A program made the position numbers and the translations under genes. Positions 26,301-34,726 of a DNA stretch of 64,000 nt are shown here, in pieces. The notes under the pieces were generated by a model. That model worked only from the letters and a program-made list of their open reading frames with translations. It was not told where the DNA came from and did no database searches. Location: NCBI GenBank assembly GCA_036703255.1, contig DATNPL010000184.1, positions 6,280 to 70,279 of the forward strand. Direction: 5' to 3'. The number at the start of each line of letters is the position of its first letter. Within the stretch, counting starts at the first letter, position 1. This DNA comes from Drouetiella sp036703255. GTDB taxonomy: Bacteria; Cyanobacteriota; Cyanobacteriia; Elainellales; Elainellaceae.

Positions 26301-29300
26301 CTCCGCCTGCCTTAAGAACGCCCAATAAACCCACGACCATTTCCAGCGATCGCTCCAGACAAATGCCCACGAGAGTTTCTGCTCCAACGCCCCGCTGTTG
26401 CAAGAAGTGTGCCAGCTGGTTCGCTCTGGCATTGAGTTCTCGATAGCTTAACTGATCATTTTCAAAGATTACGGCTACTGCATCAGGAGTGCGTTGCGCT
26501 TGTGCTTCAAATAACTGGTGCAGACACTGCTCCGGTAGATACTCGATCTGCGTGTCATTCCACTCCACTAAAATCTGATGATACTCTGCCTGCGTGAGAA
26601 GCGGTAACTGTGAAATCTGTTGCTGAGGATTATCCACCATTCCATCGAGTAAGGTCTGGTAATGTCCTGCCATGTGAGCGATCGTCTCTGGATCGAACAG
26701 ATCGCTGTTAAATTCCAATTTCCCAGACAATCCCTCTGCCGTTTCTACCATCGATAGGGTTAACTCAAACTGAGCTGTACCGCTGTCAGTCTCAAGAGGA
26801 GTCACCGTTAAGTTGGGCAATGCGATCGCAGGTAATGGCGCATTGTGTAAGACAAACATCACCTGAAACAGGGGTGTGTGACTCAGCGATCGCTCAAGCT
26901 GTAACGCTTCTACCAATTGCTCAAAGGGCAAGTCTTGATGAGCATAGCCCCCGAGGGCGGTTTCTCGTACCCGATCGAGTAATTCCAGAACCGTGGGATT
27001 TTCTGAGAGCTGGGTTCGCAGCACTAGGGTATTGACGAAGCAGCCGATTAAGCCCTCAATTTCGGCATGGTGGCGATTGGCAATGGGTGTACCCACCACG
27101 ATATCCTTGCTATTGCTATACCGTCCTAACAAAACCTTGAAAGCAGCCAGTAGCGTCATGAATAAAGTGCATCCAGCTTGCTGACTCAGGCGACGGAGCG
27201 CTTGCAATAACGCTGGCGGTAGATCAAAACGGTAGCTGTTTCCTCGATAGGTTTGTAGGTTGGGGCGGGGACGATCGGTGGGTAATTCCAGCACTAGCGC
27301 GTCTTGCAACTGCTGACACCAGTAATTTGTTTGGGCTTGCAGCACGTCCCCCTGTAACCACTGGCGCTGCCAAGCAGCAAAGTCGCCGTACTGAATCGGC
27401 AGGTCTGGTAAGGGAGACGGGCACCCGTCACAGAATGCCGTGTAAAGCACCGTCACTTCATGGATCAGGACACCGAACGACCAGCCATCTGCGGCAATGT
27501 GGTGCAGTGTCAACAGCAAGATATTATCTTGTTCGGACAAGCGCAGCAGACTCACTCGCAGCAGAGGATCATGGCCAAGGTCAAAGGGAAGTTGGGCTTC
27601 AGTTGCCACCCACTGCTGAACTTTATCTGCTTGCTGAGCCTCTGCTAACTCGCTCAAATCAACGGGCGATATCTGGAGCGTTGTAGAGGGCATAACGACG
27701 GCGATCGCCTGCCCATCTTGGGTTTCAACACGGGTTCGCAGCGCCTCATGACGACGGAGAATTTCATTCAACGTCTGCTCCAAAGCAGGGAGGTTGAGTT
27801 GTCCCTGAAGAGAAACGGCGATCGGCAGGTTGTAGAAGGGGTTATCTGGCTCTAGCTGTGCCAAAAACCACAGGCGCTGCTGAGCAAAGGACAGAGGAAC
27901 TGTTTCAGTAGAACGGGGTTGGATAGGAGGAGCCTTTAAGCCTGTTTGGGTAGCGGCGATCGCCTGGGATAGCTGGGCAATAGTAGGTAACTCAAACAGA
28001 CGGCGTAGGGGAAGTTCGATCTGAAATAGCTGTCGGATTTGAGAGATCACCTGAGTTGCCAGCAAAGAGTGTCCGCCCAACTCAAAAAAGTGATCATGGA
28101 TGCCAACGCGATCGATCCCTAGAACACTTGTCCAAATACCCACAAGCATCTCTTCGATAGGATTTGAGGGAGTACTGTCGGTGGATACCCTTATCAGTTG
28201 TTCTAAACCTGGTTCTGGCAAAGCCTTGCGATCGACCTTGCCATTTGGAGTCAGAGGGAGCTGCGCGATCGAGACGAAGGCAGAAGGCACCATATAATCG
28301 GGTAGCTGCTGCTGGAGAAATTCACGCAGTTCACGGATAGTAACTTCCCCCTGCGGAACGATATAGGCAACCAGGCTTTTGTTACCGAACGGGTCTTCCT
28401 TCGCTACCATCACCGCTTCTCGAACCGTAGGATATTGGCTCAGTGTGGCTTCAATTTCCCCCAGTTCGATGCGGAAACCTCGGAGCTTTACCTGATGATC
28501 CATCCGACCCAAATACTCGATCGCACCATCTGATCGGTAACGTGCTAAGTCACCCGTCTGGTATATCCTGTCCCAGGTTGGATGCAGTATAAACTTGTCG
28601 GCTGTCAACTCAGGACGGTTGAGATACCCTCGCGCTAATCCTACGCCACCAATGTGCAACTCACCGGGAACACCCACTGGCACAGGCTGTCCCTGGCGAT
28701 CGAGCAGATAGATTTGGGTATTGGCGATCGGTCGTCCGATGGGGAGAATTGCAGGGAAGCGATCGCCTTTCTCTAGGCAACTAACCGTAGACCAAACGGT
28801 GGTTTCTGTTGGCCCGTAAAGATTCCAGACCGTTGCTGCCTTCTCTAATAGCGACTCGGCTAACTCTCGGCTGAGGGCTTCGCCCCCACAAAGAATCTTT
28901 AAATCCTGCTTGCCCTGCCATCCCGATGCTAACAGCATTCGCCAGGTTGCCGGAGTCGCCTGCATCAGCGTGGCACCGCTGGAGTGGAGTAAATCACTCA
29001 GTTGCTTGCCATCCGTAGCCGCAGAACGACTGGCTAAGACTAGCCTTGCTCCCGTTATCAGCGGCAGATACAGTTCCAATCCTGCAATGTCAAAAGAGAT
29101 GGAGGTGACTGCCAGCAGAATATCGTTGGCAGTCAATCCGGGTTTCTGCTGCATAGAAGCGAGGAAGTTAACCACACTACTGTGGGCAATTTGTACTCCT
29201 TTGGGTTTGCCCGTAGAACCAGAGGTATAAATGACATACGCTAAATTGCTGGGATCGGCAGAAGCATGAGGATTCTCTTGACTATGCTGAGCAATAGTAG

Positions 29301-31182
29301 CCCAATCGCTGTCTAAACAAATCCCCTGAGCATGATGATGGGGGAGGCGATCGACCAATGCGGATTGAGTTAGCAGAATGGGCATCTGAGAGTCGGAAAC
29401 CATCCACTCCAAGCGCTCTTGGGGATAGTCGGGATCTAGTGGAACGTAAGCTCCTCCAGCTTTGAGAATGCCGAGCAGTCCGATCGCCAGATCGAAGGAA
29501 CGATCGCAGCAGATGCCAACTCGCACATCTGCTCCTACACCCAAAGTTTGCAAGTAATGCGCCAGTTGATTAGCTTTGTGATTGAGTTCCAGATATGTTA
29601 ATGACTGATTTGCAGACACAATTTCGATCGCATCTGGAGTGCGTTCAACCTGCGCTTCAAACAATTGATGAATACAGACCTGCGGATAGTCTGTCTGGGT
29701 CTGATTCCATTGCAAAAACTGCTGGTGTTCAGCTTCCGTTAAGCAGGAGAATTCTGAAATTCGCTGCTGGGGATTGAGGGCGATCGCTTCCAGCAACGTC
29801 TGAAAGTGCCCACTCATGCGGCGAATTCTGTCTGCATCAAACAAATCGGTGCTGTATTCCCAACAGCCTACTAATCCCTGATCTGTCTCTGTCATATCCA
29901 GACGAAGATCCAATAGGGCGCGACGGCGTTCCACATCCAACGCGGTAATGGTTAGACCTGGTAACTCAAACTGCTTTCTGGGTGCATTATGTAAGGTGAA
30001 GGATACCTGAAACAGGGGATTGTAGGGGGCATCTCGGTCTGGCTGTAGCGCTTCCACCAGTTTTTCAAAGGGTAAATCCTGGTTTTCATACGCCCCTAGC
30101 ATCACTTGCCGTACCTGCCCCAACAGTTTCTCAAAAGTTGGGTTGCCCGAAAGATTGGTTCGCAACACCAGACTGTTAACGAACATGCCGATCAACCCTT
30201 CAATTTCTGCCCGGTTGCGGTTGGCGATCGGTAAACCAACGATCAAATCGGCTTGCCCTGTGTAGCGATAGAGCAGGAGATTGAACGCCGCCAATAGCGT
30301 CATGAAGAGCGTCGCTTCAGCCTCTTTGCCAATAGTTTTCAGCGCCTTAGTCAATCGCTGGGGCAGGAGGAAAGATACCGTTGCGCCCTGATAGGTCTGG
30401 GCGGATGGACGGGGGCGATCGGTCGGAAGTTGCAGCAGGGACGGAGCATCGACCAATTGCTGCTGCCAGTAGGCGAGCTGAGACTCTAGGGTGTCTCCCT
30501 GTAACCACTGCCGTTGCCAAGCCGCAAAATCGGCGTATTGAATCGGTAATGCCGATAGAGAGGCTGCGTCCTGGTCAGCCGAAAAAGCGGGATAAAAGGC
30601 GGATAACTCGCGAATCAGAATGTCGATCGACCAGCCATCAAAAATAATGTGATGAATGGTGAACAGCAATACATGCTCCTGTTCACCCAGTTGGAGCAAT
30701 GTCCAGCGCAACAGCGGAGCGTCAGCCAGATTAAACGGACATTGGCTTTGCGCGATCGCCAGCCGTTGGATTTCCGGCGCGGCATCGGGTAACGCGCGCA
30801 AGTCTACTGTGGATAGCGGAATAACCAGATCTGAAGCAATCCGTTGAACGGGTTGTCCGTCCAAGATCTCGAACGTGGTGCGGAGCGCTTCGTGGCGTTG
30901 CACGATCGCGTTGAGACTCTGCTCTAGGGCAGCGATGTGGAGTGAACCTGTCAGTTGCAAAGCGGTATGTTCATTATAAAAAGGATTGTCGGGTTCCAAC
31001 TGCTGAAGAAACCACAATCGCTGTTGAGCAAAAGATAGAGGAGAAGGTTCTGTACTGGAACGTCGAGAAATCGCTGTTGCATTAGACCCAACGTTGCCCC
31101 GCAATCGGGCTTCTAGGAGCGCTCGTTTTGCGGGTGAAAGTTTAGAAGTTCGTGTGGATAGATCCTCTTTGTTTCTGCTCAT
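23323..31182 (-). CDS. NRPS: C-A(Gly)-PCP-C-A(Gln)-PCP-E
   Basis: 2619 residues and two modules. C1 has HHIIFDGWS at about 177-185; A1 has YTSGSTGKPKG near 652; PCP1 Ser is near 1037; C2 has HHIAADGWS near 1227; A2 has YTSGSTGQPKG near 1707; PCP2 is of the LGGDSI type (Ser near 2094), as usual before epimerization; the E domain has HHLVVDGVSW near 2277, EGHGRE and FNYLGQF. The A1 pocket reads about D-I-L-Q-L-G-L-V-W, close to the glycine signature DILQLGLIW. The A2 pocket reads D-A-W-Q-F-G-L-I-D, matching the glutamine signature. The predicted product segment is Gly then D-Gln. The protein follows the FkbH-like gene by 52 bp and has no TubC docking domain; its first 40 residues are basic. Confidence 0.9.
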   Translation of the reverse strand: MSRNKEDLSTRTSKLSPAKRALLEARLRGNVGSNATAISRRSSTEPSPLSFAQQRLWFLQQLEPDNPFYNEHTALQLTGSLHIAALEQSLNAIVQRHEALRTTFEILDGQPVQRIASDLVIPLSTVDLRALPDAAPEIQRLAIAQSQCPFNLADAPLLRWTLLQLGEQEHVLLFTIHHIIFDGWSIDILIRELSAFYPAFSADQDAASLSALPIQYADFAAWQRQWLQGDTLESQLAYWQQQLVDAPSLLQLPTDRPRPSAQTYQGATVSFLLPQRLTKALKTIGKEAEATLFMTLLAAFNLLLYRYTGQADLIVGLPIANRNRAEIEGLIGMFVNSLVLRTNLSGNPTFEKLLGQVRQVMLGAYENQDLPFEKLVEALQPDRDAPYNPLFQVSFTLHNAPRKQFELPGLTITALDVERRRALLDLRLDMTETDQGLVGCWEYSTDLFDADRIRRMSGHFQTLLEAIALNPQQRISEFSCLTEAEHQQFLQWNQTQTDYPQVCIHQLFEAQVERTPDAIEIVSANQSLTYLELNHKANQLAHYLQTLGVGADVRVGICCDRSFDLAIGLLGILKAGGAYVPLDPDYPQERLEWMVSDSQMPILLTQSALVDRLPHHHAQGICLDSDWATIAQHSQENPHASADPSNLAYVIYTSGSTGKPKGVQIAHSSVVNFLASMQQKPGLTANDILLAVTSISFDIAGLELYLPLITGARLVLASRSAATDGKQLSDLLHSSGATLMQATPATWRMLLASGWQGKQDLKILCGGEALSRELAESLLEKAATVWNLYGPTETTVWSTVSCLEKGDRFPAILPIGRPIANTQIYLLDRQGQPVPVGVPGELHIGGVGLARGYLNRPELTADKFILHPTWDRIYQTGDLARYRSDGAIEYLGRMDHQVKLRGFRIELGEIEATLSQYPTVREAVMVAKEDPFGNKSLVAYIVPQGEVTIRELREFLQQQLPDYMVPSAFVSIAQLPLTPNGKVDRKALPEPGLEQLIRVSTDSTPSNPIEEMLVGIWTSVLGIDRVGIHDHFFELGGHSLLATQVISQIRQLFQIELPLRRLFELPTIAQLSQAIAATQTGLKAPPIQPRSTETVPLSFAQQRLWFLAQLEPDNPFYNLPIAVSLQGQLNLPALEQTLNEILRRHEALRTRVETQDGQAIAVVMPSTTLQISPVDLSELAEAQQADKVQQWVATEAQLPFDLGHDPLLRVSLLRLSEQDNILLLTLHHIAADGWSFGVLIHEVTVLYTAFCDGCPSPLPDLPIQYGDFAAWQRQWLQGDVLQAQTNYWCQQLQDALVLELPTDRPRPNLQTYRGNSYRFDLPPALLQALRRLSQQAGCTLFMTLLAAFKVLLGRYSNSKDIVVGTPIANRHHAEIEGLIGCFVNTLVLRTQLSENPTVLELLDRVRETALGGYAHQDLPFEQLVEALQLERSLSHTPLFQVMFVLHNAPLPAIALPNLTVTPLETDSGTAQFELTLSMVETAEGLSGKLEFNSDLFDPETIAHMAGHYQTLLDGMVDNPQQQISQLPLLTQAEYHQILVEWNDTQIEYLPEQCLHQLFEAQAQRTPDAVAVIFENDQLSYRELNARANQLAHFLQQRGVGAETLVGICLERSLEMVVGLLGVLKAGGAYVPLDPTYPQERLEWMLSDAQVSVLLTHAQVAKTLPDHPANRIALDADWRAIAQASDKNPASEVKPSHLAYVIYTSGSTGQPKGVMMSHRAICNHMHWMQSAFPLTDADIVLQKTPFSFDASIWEFYAPLLAGASLLMAQPGGHQDMTYLIKTIADHQVTTLQLVPSLLRMLLEQGGLETCRTLKRIFCGGEALSAALQKRLLASLEVEFFNLYGPTETCIDATYWTNKGSSAQQTLPIGRPIANAQAYILDNHLQPTPIGVSGELHIGGAGLARGYLNRPELTLEKFIANPFDPQPEARLYKTGDLARYLPNGDIEYLGRIDHQVKLRGFRIELGEIEAALSQYPAVRDTVVGVREIGHEQRLVAYVVTNPPQLSISDLRQFLKQKLPEYMIPAVFVSLEALSLLPNGKVDRNALPDPDLTRPELDPAFVAPCTAIEITLAEIWAPVLGVKQVGIHDNFFELGGDSILCIQVVARANQAGLKFTPKQMFEHQTIAELATVAGTKQGTSVEQGLVTGSVFLTPIQRWFFEQNLPDPHHFNQAVMLQLPQQIDLTLLEQALQQLLSHHDALRLRFERTESGWQQSYAPPDAAMLLIRWDFSALTAAAQNLALASAATEVQTSLNLFTGPLVRVGFFDLGEHQPHRLLIVIHHLVVDGVSWRILLEDLQTAYQQLSRGEAVQLPAKTTSFQQWSQTLRQYAHSALLQQEQDYWRVQPPFMPLPVDCPEGKNTVASADQMISTLSISDTQALLKEVPKAYHTEINDVLLTALVQAFAQWTGDRTLLIDLEGHGREDIASHVNVTDIDLSRTVGWFTTVFPVALKLEAATHPGDTLKSIKEQLRRIPRRGIGYGILRYCSDDPKITAALNNRSQPEVMFNYLGQFDQSLPNSSLFRPVQEPGEPTQSLQGDRSHLLAINCWISNEQLHLHWNYSQAIHHHSTIAALAQNFLQALRSLIAHCQSPEAGGYTPSDFSAANLSQQALDRFLTKIKRRN

Positions 31183-31234
31183 TTATTTTAAAGTTCAATA
31201 ATAATAATGAATAAACGAATGACGAGACTAAACT

Positions 31235-32308
31235 CTATCGATCGCGAATCTCAAGGTTTATATAGTTGGGATGGGGTTGAATATGAGTCAGATCATGTTC
31301 AAACATGACTCGATTCCCGGTCTTCTCAATTTCCTTAAAGCCTGCAAACTTGTACGTGATGTACATCATACGGTTACGATCGTTGGCAACAAATTCAGCG
31401 CAAAGACGAACGTTATGCTGCTGGGCAAGCTGCGTCAGATAATGGAGCATGACTGTGCCAACGCCTCTAGACATGACTCGGCAAGACATGAGCAGTAATT
31501 TAATTGTCCATAGGCTGACTTGACAGTCTACCAGCACTAATCCGATCGTTCCATAAGTTCCATATTTATCGTTCAAGCTGGCGATTAATAGCTTGTGCTG
31601 CTCAGACTGTCTAAAGTAATCGAGTTCTTCGTAAGAGTAAGTATAGCCAGTGGTGTTCAACTGGTTCGTTCGGACTGTTAATTCTTCAGCCCGCTGTAGC
31701 TCGTCTTCTTGAGCAGATGCGATCGTCAGGCTCATCTTAAGGGTGGCTAAAAACTCTGCTGGAGAGCCAACAAATTCTTCCTCTTCCTGCTTACGCTTAA
31801 TATCACTCAGATACATAAGTCGTCTTTGTTTAGCATCCTCTGTGATAAAGCGAGGATTCATTTCCGGCGTCTCCAAAAGCTGTTCAAGATTGGCGGCATC
31901 CATACAGAGAACATCCGGCAGGGAGAAGCTAACTTCTTCACGTTCAAAGGGCTGATCGTCAATAAAGGCGATCGAGTCAACGCCGATATTGATTGATTGC
32001 GCAATTTGTTGAATGGAAGAAGATTTGGCATTCCAGTTGATTTGGGGATAAAGAAAATAGTCATGTAATCCCAGATCCTCTAGCTTCGACATTGCGTTGG
32101 CGTACTCATTTTTGCTAACTATGGATTGCAAAATGCCTCGACTGTCCAATGTTTTGATGATGCTCACCACATCCTCGCGCAAGAAAACTTGCTCATCTTC
32201 CAACAACACACCGTGCCATAGGGTATTGTCTAAATCCCAAACGACACATTTGATCAGTTTAGAGGAATCTCGTTTATTTTCTGATTGCCCTGACGTGAGA
32301 CTGATCAT
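31235..32308 (-). CDS. FkbH-like HAD-family glyceryl-ACP synthase
   Basis: 357 residues. An N-terminal HAD-superfamily domain has VVWDLDNTLWHGV (Asp25 and Asp27 of the DxDxT motif) and AFIDDQPFEREEV. A C-terminal GNAT-like acyltransferase region follows (residues about 190-340, including LMSCRVMSRGVGTVMLHYL). FkbH-type proteins take 1,3-bisphosphoglycerate, dephosphorylate it and load a glyceryl group on a dedicated ACP. The next three upstream genes encode an acyl-CoA-dehydrogenase-like protein, an ACP and a 3-hydroxyacyl dehydrogenase, completing the set known for hydroxymalonyl- and methoxymalonyl-ACP synthesis. It starts 3 bp after the dehydrogenase gene. Confidence 0.9.
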   Translation of the reverse strand: MISLTSGQSENKRDSSKLIKCVVWDLDNTLWHGVLLEDEQVFLREDVVSIIKTLDSRGILQSIVSKNEYANAMSKLEDLGLHDYFLYPQINWNAKSSSIQQIAQSINIGVDSIAFIDDQPFEREEVSFSLPDVLCMDAANLEQLLETPEMNPRFITEDAKQRRLMYLSDIKRKQEEEEFVGSPAEFLATLKMSLTIASAQEDELQRAEELTVRTNQLNTTGYTYSYEELDYFRQSEQHKLLIASLNDKYGTYGTIGLVLVDCQVSLWTIKLLLMSCRVMSRGVGTVMLHYLTQLAQQHNVRLCAEFVANDRNRMMYITYKFAGFKEIEKTGNRVMFEHDLTHIQPHPNYINLEIRDR

Positions 32309-32311
32309 GGC

Positions 32312-33460
32312 TTAAACCCTTACTCCTGATTCTGAGTATCCAGACTGGGCGATCGTCATTTGTTGGATCTGGGTGCTGCCCTCAATAATTTCCATGATTT
32401 TGGCATCTCGGAAATACCGTTGCACCGAATAGTCGTGGCTGCAACCGTTGCCACCATGAATTTGCACCGCATGGTTAGCGGATTGAGTTGCCGTTGTTGA
32501 GGCAAAATATTTAGCGATCGAGGTTTCCATAATGGATTTGGGATCACGATTCTCTTTCAAGTAGCCCGCTTGATAACACAACAATCTCGCTGCCTTCACA
32601 TTGACAATCATCTCGGTGATCATGTGTTGAATGAGTGGATGGTCTTTCAGATGCTGACCAAACTGCTGACGTTGACTTGTGTAGTGCAGGCAGGCTTGTA
32701 GGCACGCCTGGGCAATCCCCACGCATCCCCAAGCAACGCTGTACCGTCCATAATCGAGGGCAGATGATGCCACATGAGACAATCCCAATCCTTGTCTGCA
32801 CACCAGGTTTTCCTGCGGAATTTTACAATCCTCTAGGTGTAATTCTGCTAACATCGATGCTCTGACCCCTAGCATTCCAGAGATAGGTTTAATGAAGAGT
32901 CCTGGACGGGTGTTTTCAACTAAAAAAGCAGAGGGTTTGCCCTCACACTGGGCGAACAGTAAAAATACATCAGCAATTTGCCCGTAAGTAATCCATTTTT
33001 TTTGTCCATTCAGGAGATAAGCGTTTCCAGAAATCGTTGCAGTCGTCTCGATCGCTTTGGCATCGCTACCCACATTCGGTTCACTTAGGGCAAAGGCCGC
33101 GATCGCCTCACCAGATGCCAGCTTAGGCAACCAAACCTCTTTTTGCAAAAGACTTCCCCACTTAGATAGGGCATAAGCCACCATGCTATGAACCGTCAGC
33201 AAACTCCTAAGCGACGAGCAGCCTCGTGCTAGTTCTTCGTTCAAAAGACCAAAGGCGATCGCGTCCATGCCACTGCCGCCGCAGGTTGGGGGTAACACAG
33301 CCCCTAGATATCCCCGCTGGGCAAGCTGTTGAATCACATGAGATGGAGTCTGTTCTTCACGATCCCATTGATCGGCATAAGGTGCGATCGCTTTATCGAC
33401 AAATGTCTTGAGTTCAGAGCGATATTTTTCTTGCTGAGGGGTCAACTCTATCTTCATCAT
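32312..33460 (-). CDS. Acyl-ACP dehydrogenase of the FkbI type (acyl-CoA dehydrogenase family)
   Basis: 382 residues with the acyl-CoA dehydrogenase layout: GYLGAVLPPTCGGSGMD near residue 52, the FAD-binding FALSEPNVGSDAKA near 128, WITYGQIADVFLLFA, and the C-terminal ANHAVQIHGGNGCSHDYSVQRYFRDAKIMEIIEGST. In methoxymalonyl/hydroxymalonyl pathways this enzyme oxidises the ACP-bound hydroxyacyl intermediate, so an ACP rather than a CoA thioester is the expected substrate. It sits between the FkbH-like gene and the FkbJ-like ACP gene. A second ATG two codons downstream (33457) is an equally possible start. Confidence 0.88.
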   Translation of the reverse strand: MMKIELTPQQEKYRSELKTFVDKAIAPYADQWDREEQTPSHVIQQLAQRGYLGAVLPPTCGGSGMDAIAFGLLNEELARGCSSLRSLLTVHSMVAYALSKWGSLLQKEVWLPKLASGEAIAAFALSEPNVGSDAKAIETTATISGNAYLLNGQKKWITYGQIADVFLLFAQCEGKPSAFLVENTRPGLFIKPISGMLGVRASMLAELHLEDCKIPQENLVCRQGLGLSHVASSALDYGRYSVAWGCVGIAQACLQACLHYTSQRQQFGQHLKDHPLIQHMITEMIVNVKAARLLCYQAGYLKENRDPKSIMETSIAKYFASTTATQSANHAVQIHGGNGCSHDYSVQRYFRDAKIMEIIEGSTQIQQMTIAQSGYSESGVRV

Positions 33461-33518
33461 GTCACCTGGGCGTTGACGAATCTCATTCTTATTTCCCGCT
33501 TAAGCACTTGTTCACCTT

Positions 33519-33770
33519 TTAATTGGCTGCGATTACGGTTGTCTTGCGTTCTAATAAATGAGCGATCGCATTAATTGTTCTAAAGTTATCCAGATCCAGA
33601 TCTTCGTTTTCGATCGTGACTTGAAACTCTTTTTCTATAAATAATATGAGCTGCATGGCAAACATCGAATTAACAAATCCGGCTGCAAAAATATCGTCAT
33701 CTTCTTGCAACTTATGATTACCAAAAAACTGAGAGAGGAACGTTTTGATTCTGTCTTTAGTGTCTTTCAT
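33519..33770 (-). CDS. Dedicated acyl carrier protein of the FkbJ type
   Basis: 83 residues with a carrier-protein fold and phosphopantetheine Ser in AAGFVNSMFAMQLILFIE. The GFVNSM form of the attachment site is typical of the ACPs in methoxymalonyl/hydroxymalonyl cassettes, replacing the usual GxDS. It would carry the glyceryl, then hydroxymalonyl, group made by the neighbouring enzymes and present it to a PKS acyltransferase. The gene is flanked on both sides by cassette genes. Confidence 0.88.
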   Translation of the reverse strand: MKDTKDRIKTFLSQFFGNHKLQEDDDIFAAGFVNSMFAMQLILFIEKEFQVTIENEDLDLDNFRTINAIAHLLERKTTVIAAN

Positions 33771-33833
33771 GATGAGTAACTTGTTGAAAAAATTGGGTTA
33801 CTTAGCTTCTTTAACAATCTAGAAATTTAATAG

Positions 33834-34694
33834 TCAGGGCTTGCTATAGGTGTGAAATCCCTGCCCACTTTTTCGACCATATAAACCAGCATCGACCATC
33901 TGTTTGAGTAAAGGACAGGGACGGTATTTGCTATCATTGAAACTTTCGTATAAGACTTCGATCGAAAATAGAATCGTATCCAACCCAATCAAATCAGCGG
34001 TTTCTAAAGGTCCCATCTTGTGACCAAAGCAGGTTTTGAAAATTTTATCTACGTCTGATGCTGAAGCTACCTGATCATGTAACAGAAAAATAGCTTCATT
34101 AATCGTCAGCATTAGGACGCGATTCGACACAAACCCTGGCGCATCATTGACCAGAATCCATTCCTTTCCCATTTGAGTCAGTAACCCTTGGGTCATCTCA
34201 ATAGTTGCATCAGAGGTGTGGTAACCGCGAATCAGTTCAACCGTTGGCTTTAGCGGTACGGGGTTCATGAAATGAATGCCGATTACTTGAGGCGATCGCT
34301 GAGTTGCTGAGGCAATGCGCGTGATGGGGATGGCAGACGTATTGGCAGCAAAAATAGAGGCTTTAGGGCAAATAGTATCCAGTTTTGCATAAACCTCTTT
34401 CTTAAGATCCCATTTTTCTGGAATATTTTCAATCACGAATTCCGCAGAGTCTAGGAATTGATCGTTAGTGGTGAATTTGATACGTGACAGAATATCGTCA
34501 AGATTATCAGTCTTCTCTTTTCTATCAAAAAGAGTTTGAAAACGAAGATTGTTTCTAATTTCTTGTCTGGCCTGTTCCAGAATCTGATCAGAAACATCCA
34601 GCAGCAGCACTTGATGACCTGTTTGGGCAAGATTTTGTGCTACCCCAGCCCCCATTACCCCTGCTCCAATCACACCCACGACTTGAATCGTCAT
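33834..34694 (-). CDS. 3-Hydroxyacyl-ACP dehydrogenase of the FkbK type
   Basis: 286 residues. The NAD-binding motif is VVGVIGAGVMGAGVAQNLA at 5-23. The 3-hydroxyacyl-CoA dehydrogenase blocks follow: AANTSAIPITRIA, GIHFMNPVPLKPTVELIRG with the catalytic His, and NDAPGFVSNRVLM. Length and motifs match 3-hydroxybutyryl-CoA dehydrogenases and FkbK. In the cassette it would oxidise glyceryl-ACP before the dehydrogenase step to give hydroxymalonyl-ACP. It starts 32 bp downstream of a KS-AT-KR-ACP PKS gene, a candidate user of the product. Confidence 0.9.
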   Translation of the reverse strand: MTIQVVGVIGAGVMGAGVAQNLAQTGHQVLLLDVSDQILEQARQEIRNNLRFQTLFDRKEKTDNLDDILSRIKFTTNDQFLDSAEFVIENIPEKWDLKKEVYAKLDTICPKASIFAANTSAIPITRIASATQRSPQVIGIHFMNPVPLKPTVELIRGYHTSDATIEMTQGLLTQMGKEWILVNDAPGFVSNRVLMLTINEAIFLLHDQVASASDVDKIFKTCFGHKMGPLETADLIGLDTILFSIEVLYESFNDSKYRPCPLLKQMVDAGLYGRKSGQGFHTYSKP

Positions 34695-34726
34695 CTTGTT
34701 TACCTCCGGCTAGCTTTTGCTATTTT

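Noticed and set aside
24453..30647. Several plus-strand open frames of 60-137 codons opposite the NRPS genes
   Set aside because: They are antisense to well-defined domains, show no family motifs and follow the codon pattern of the opposite strand.
31235..34694. Methoxymalonyl-ACP pathway
   Set aside because: The FkbG-type O-methyltransferase is missing from the cassette; the only free methyltransferase is 22 kb away with unknown target, so hydroxymalonyl-ACP is the simpler reading.
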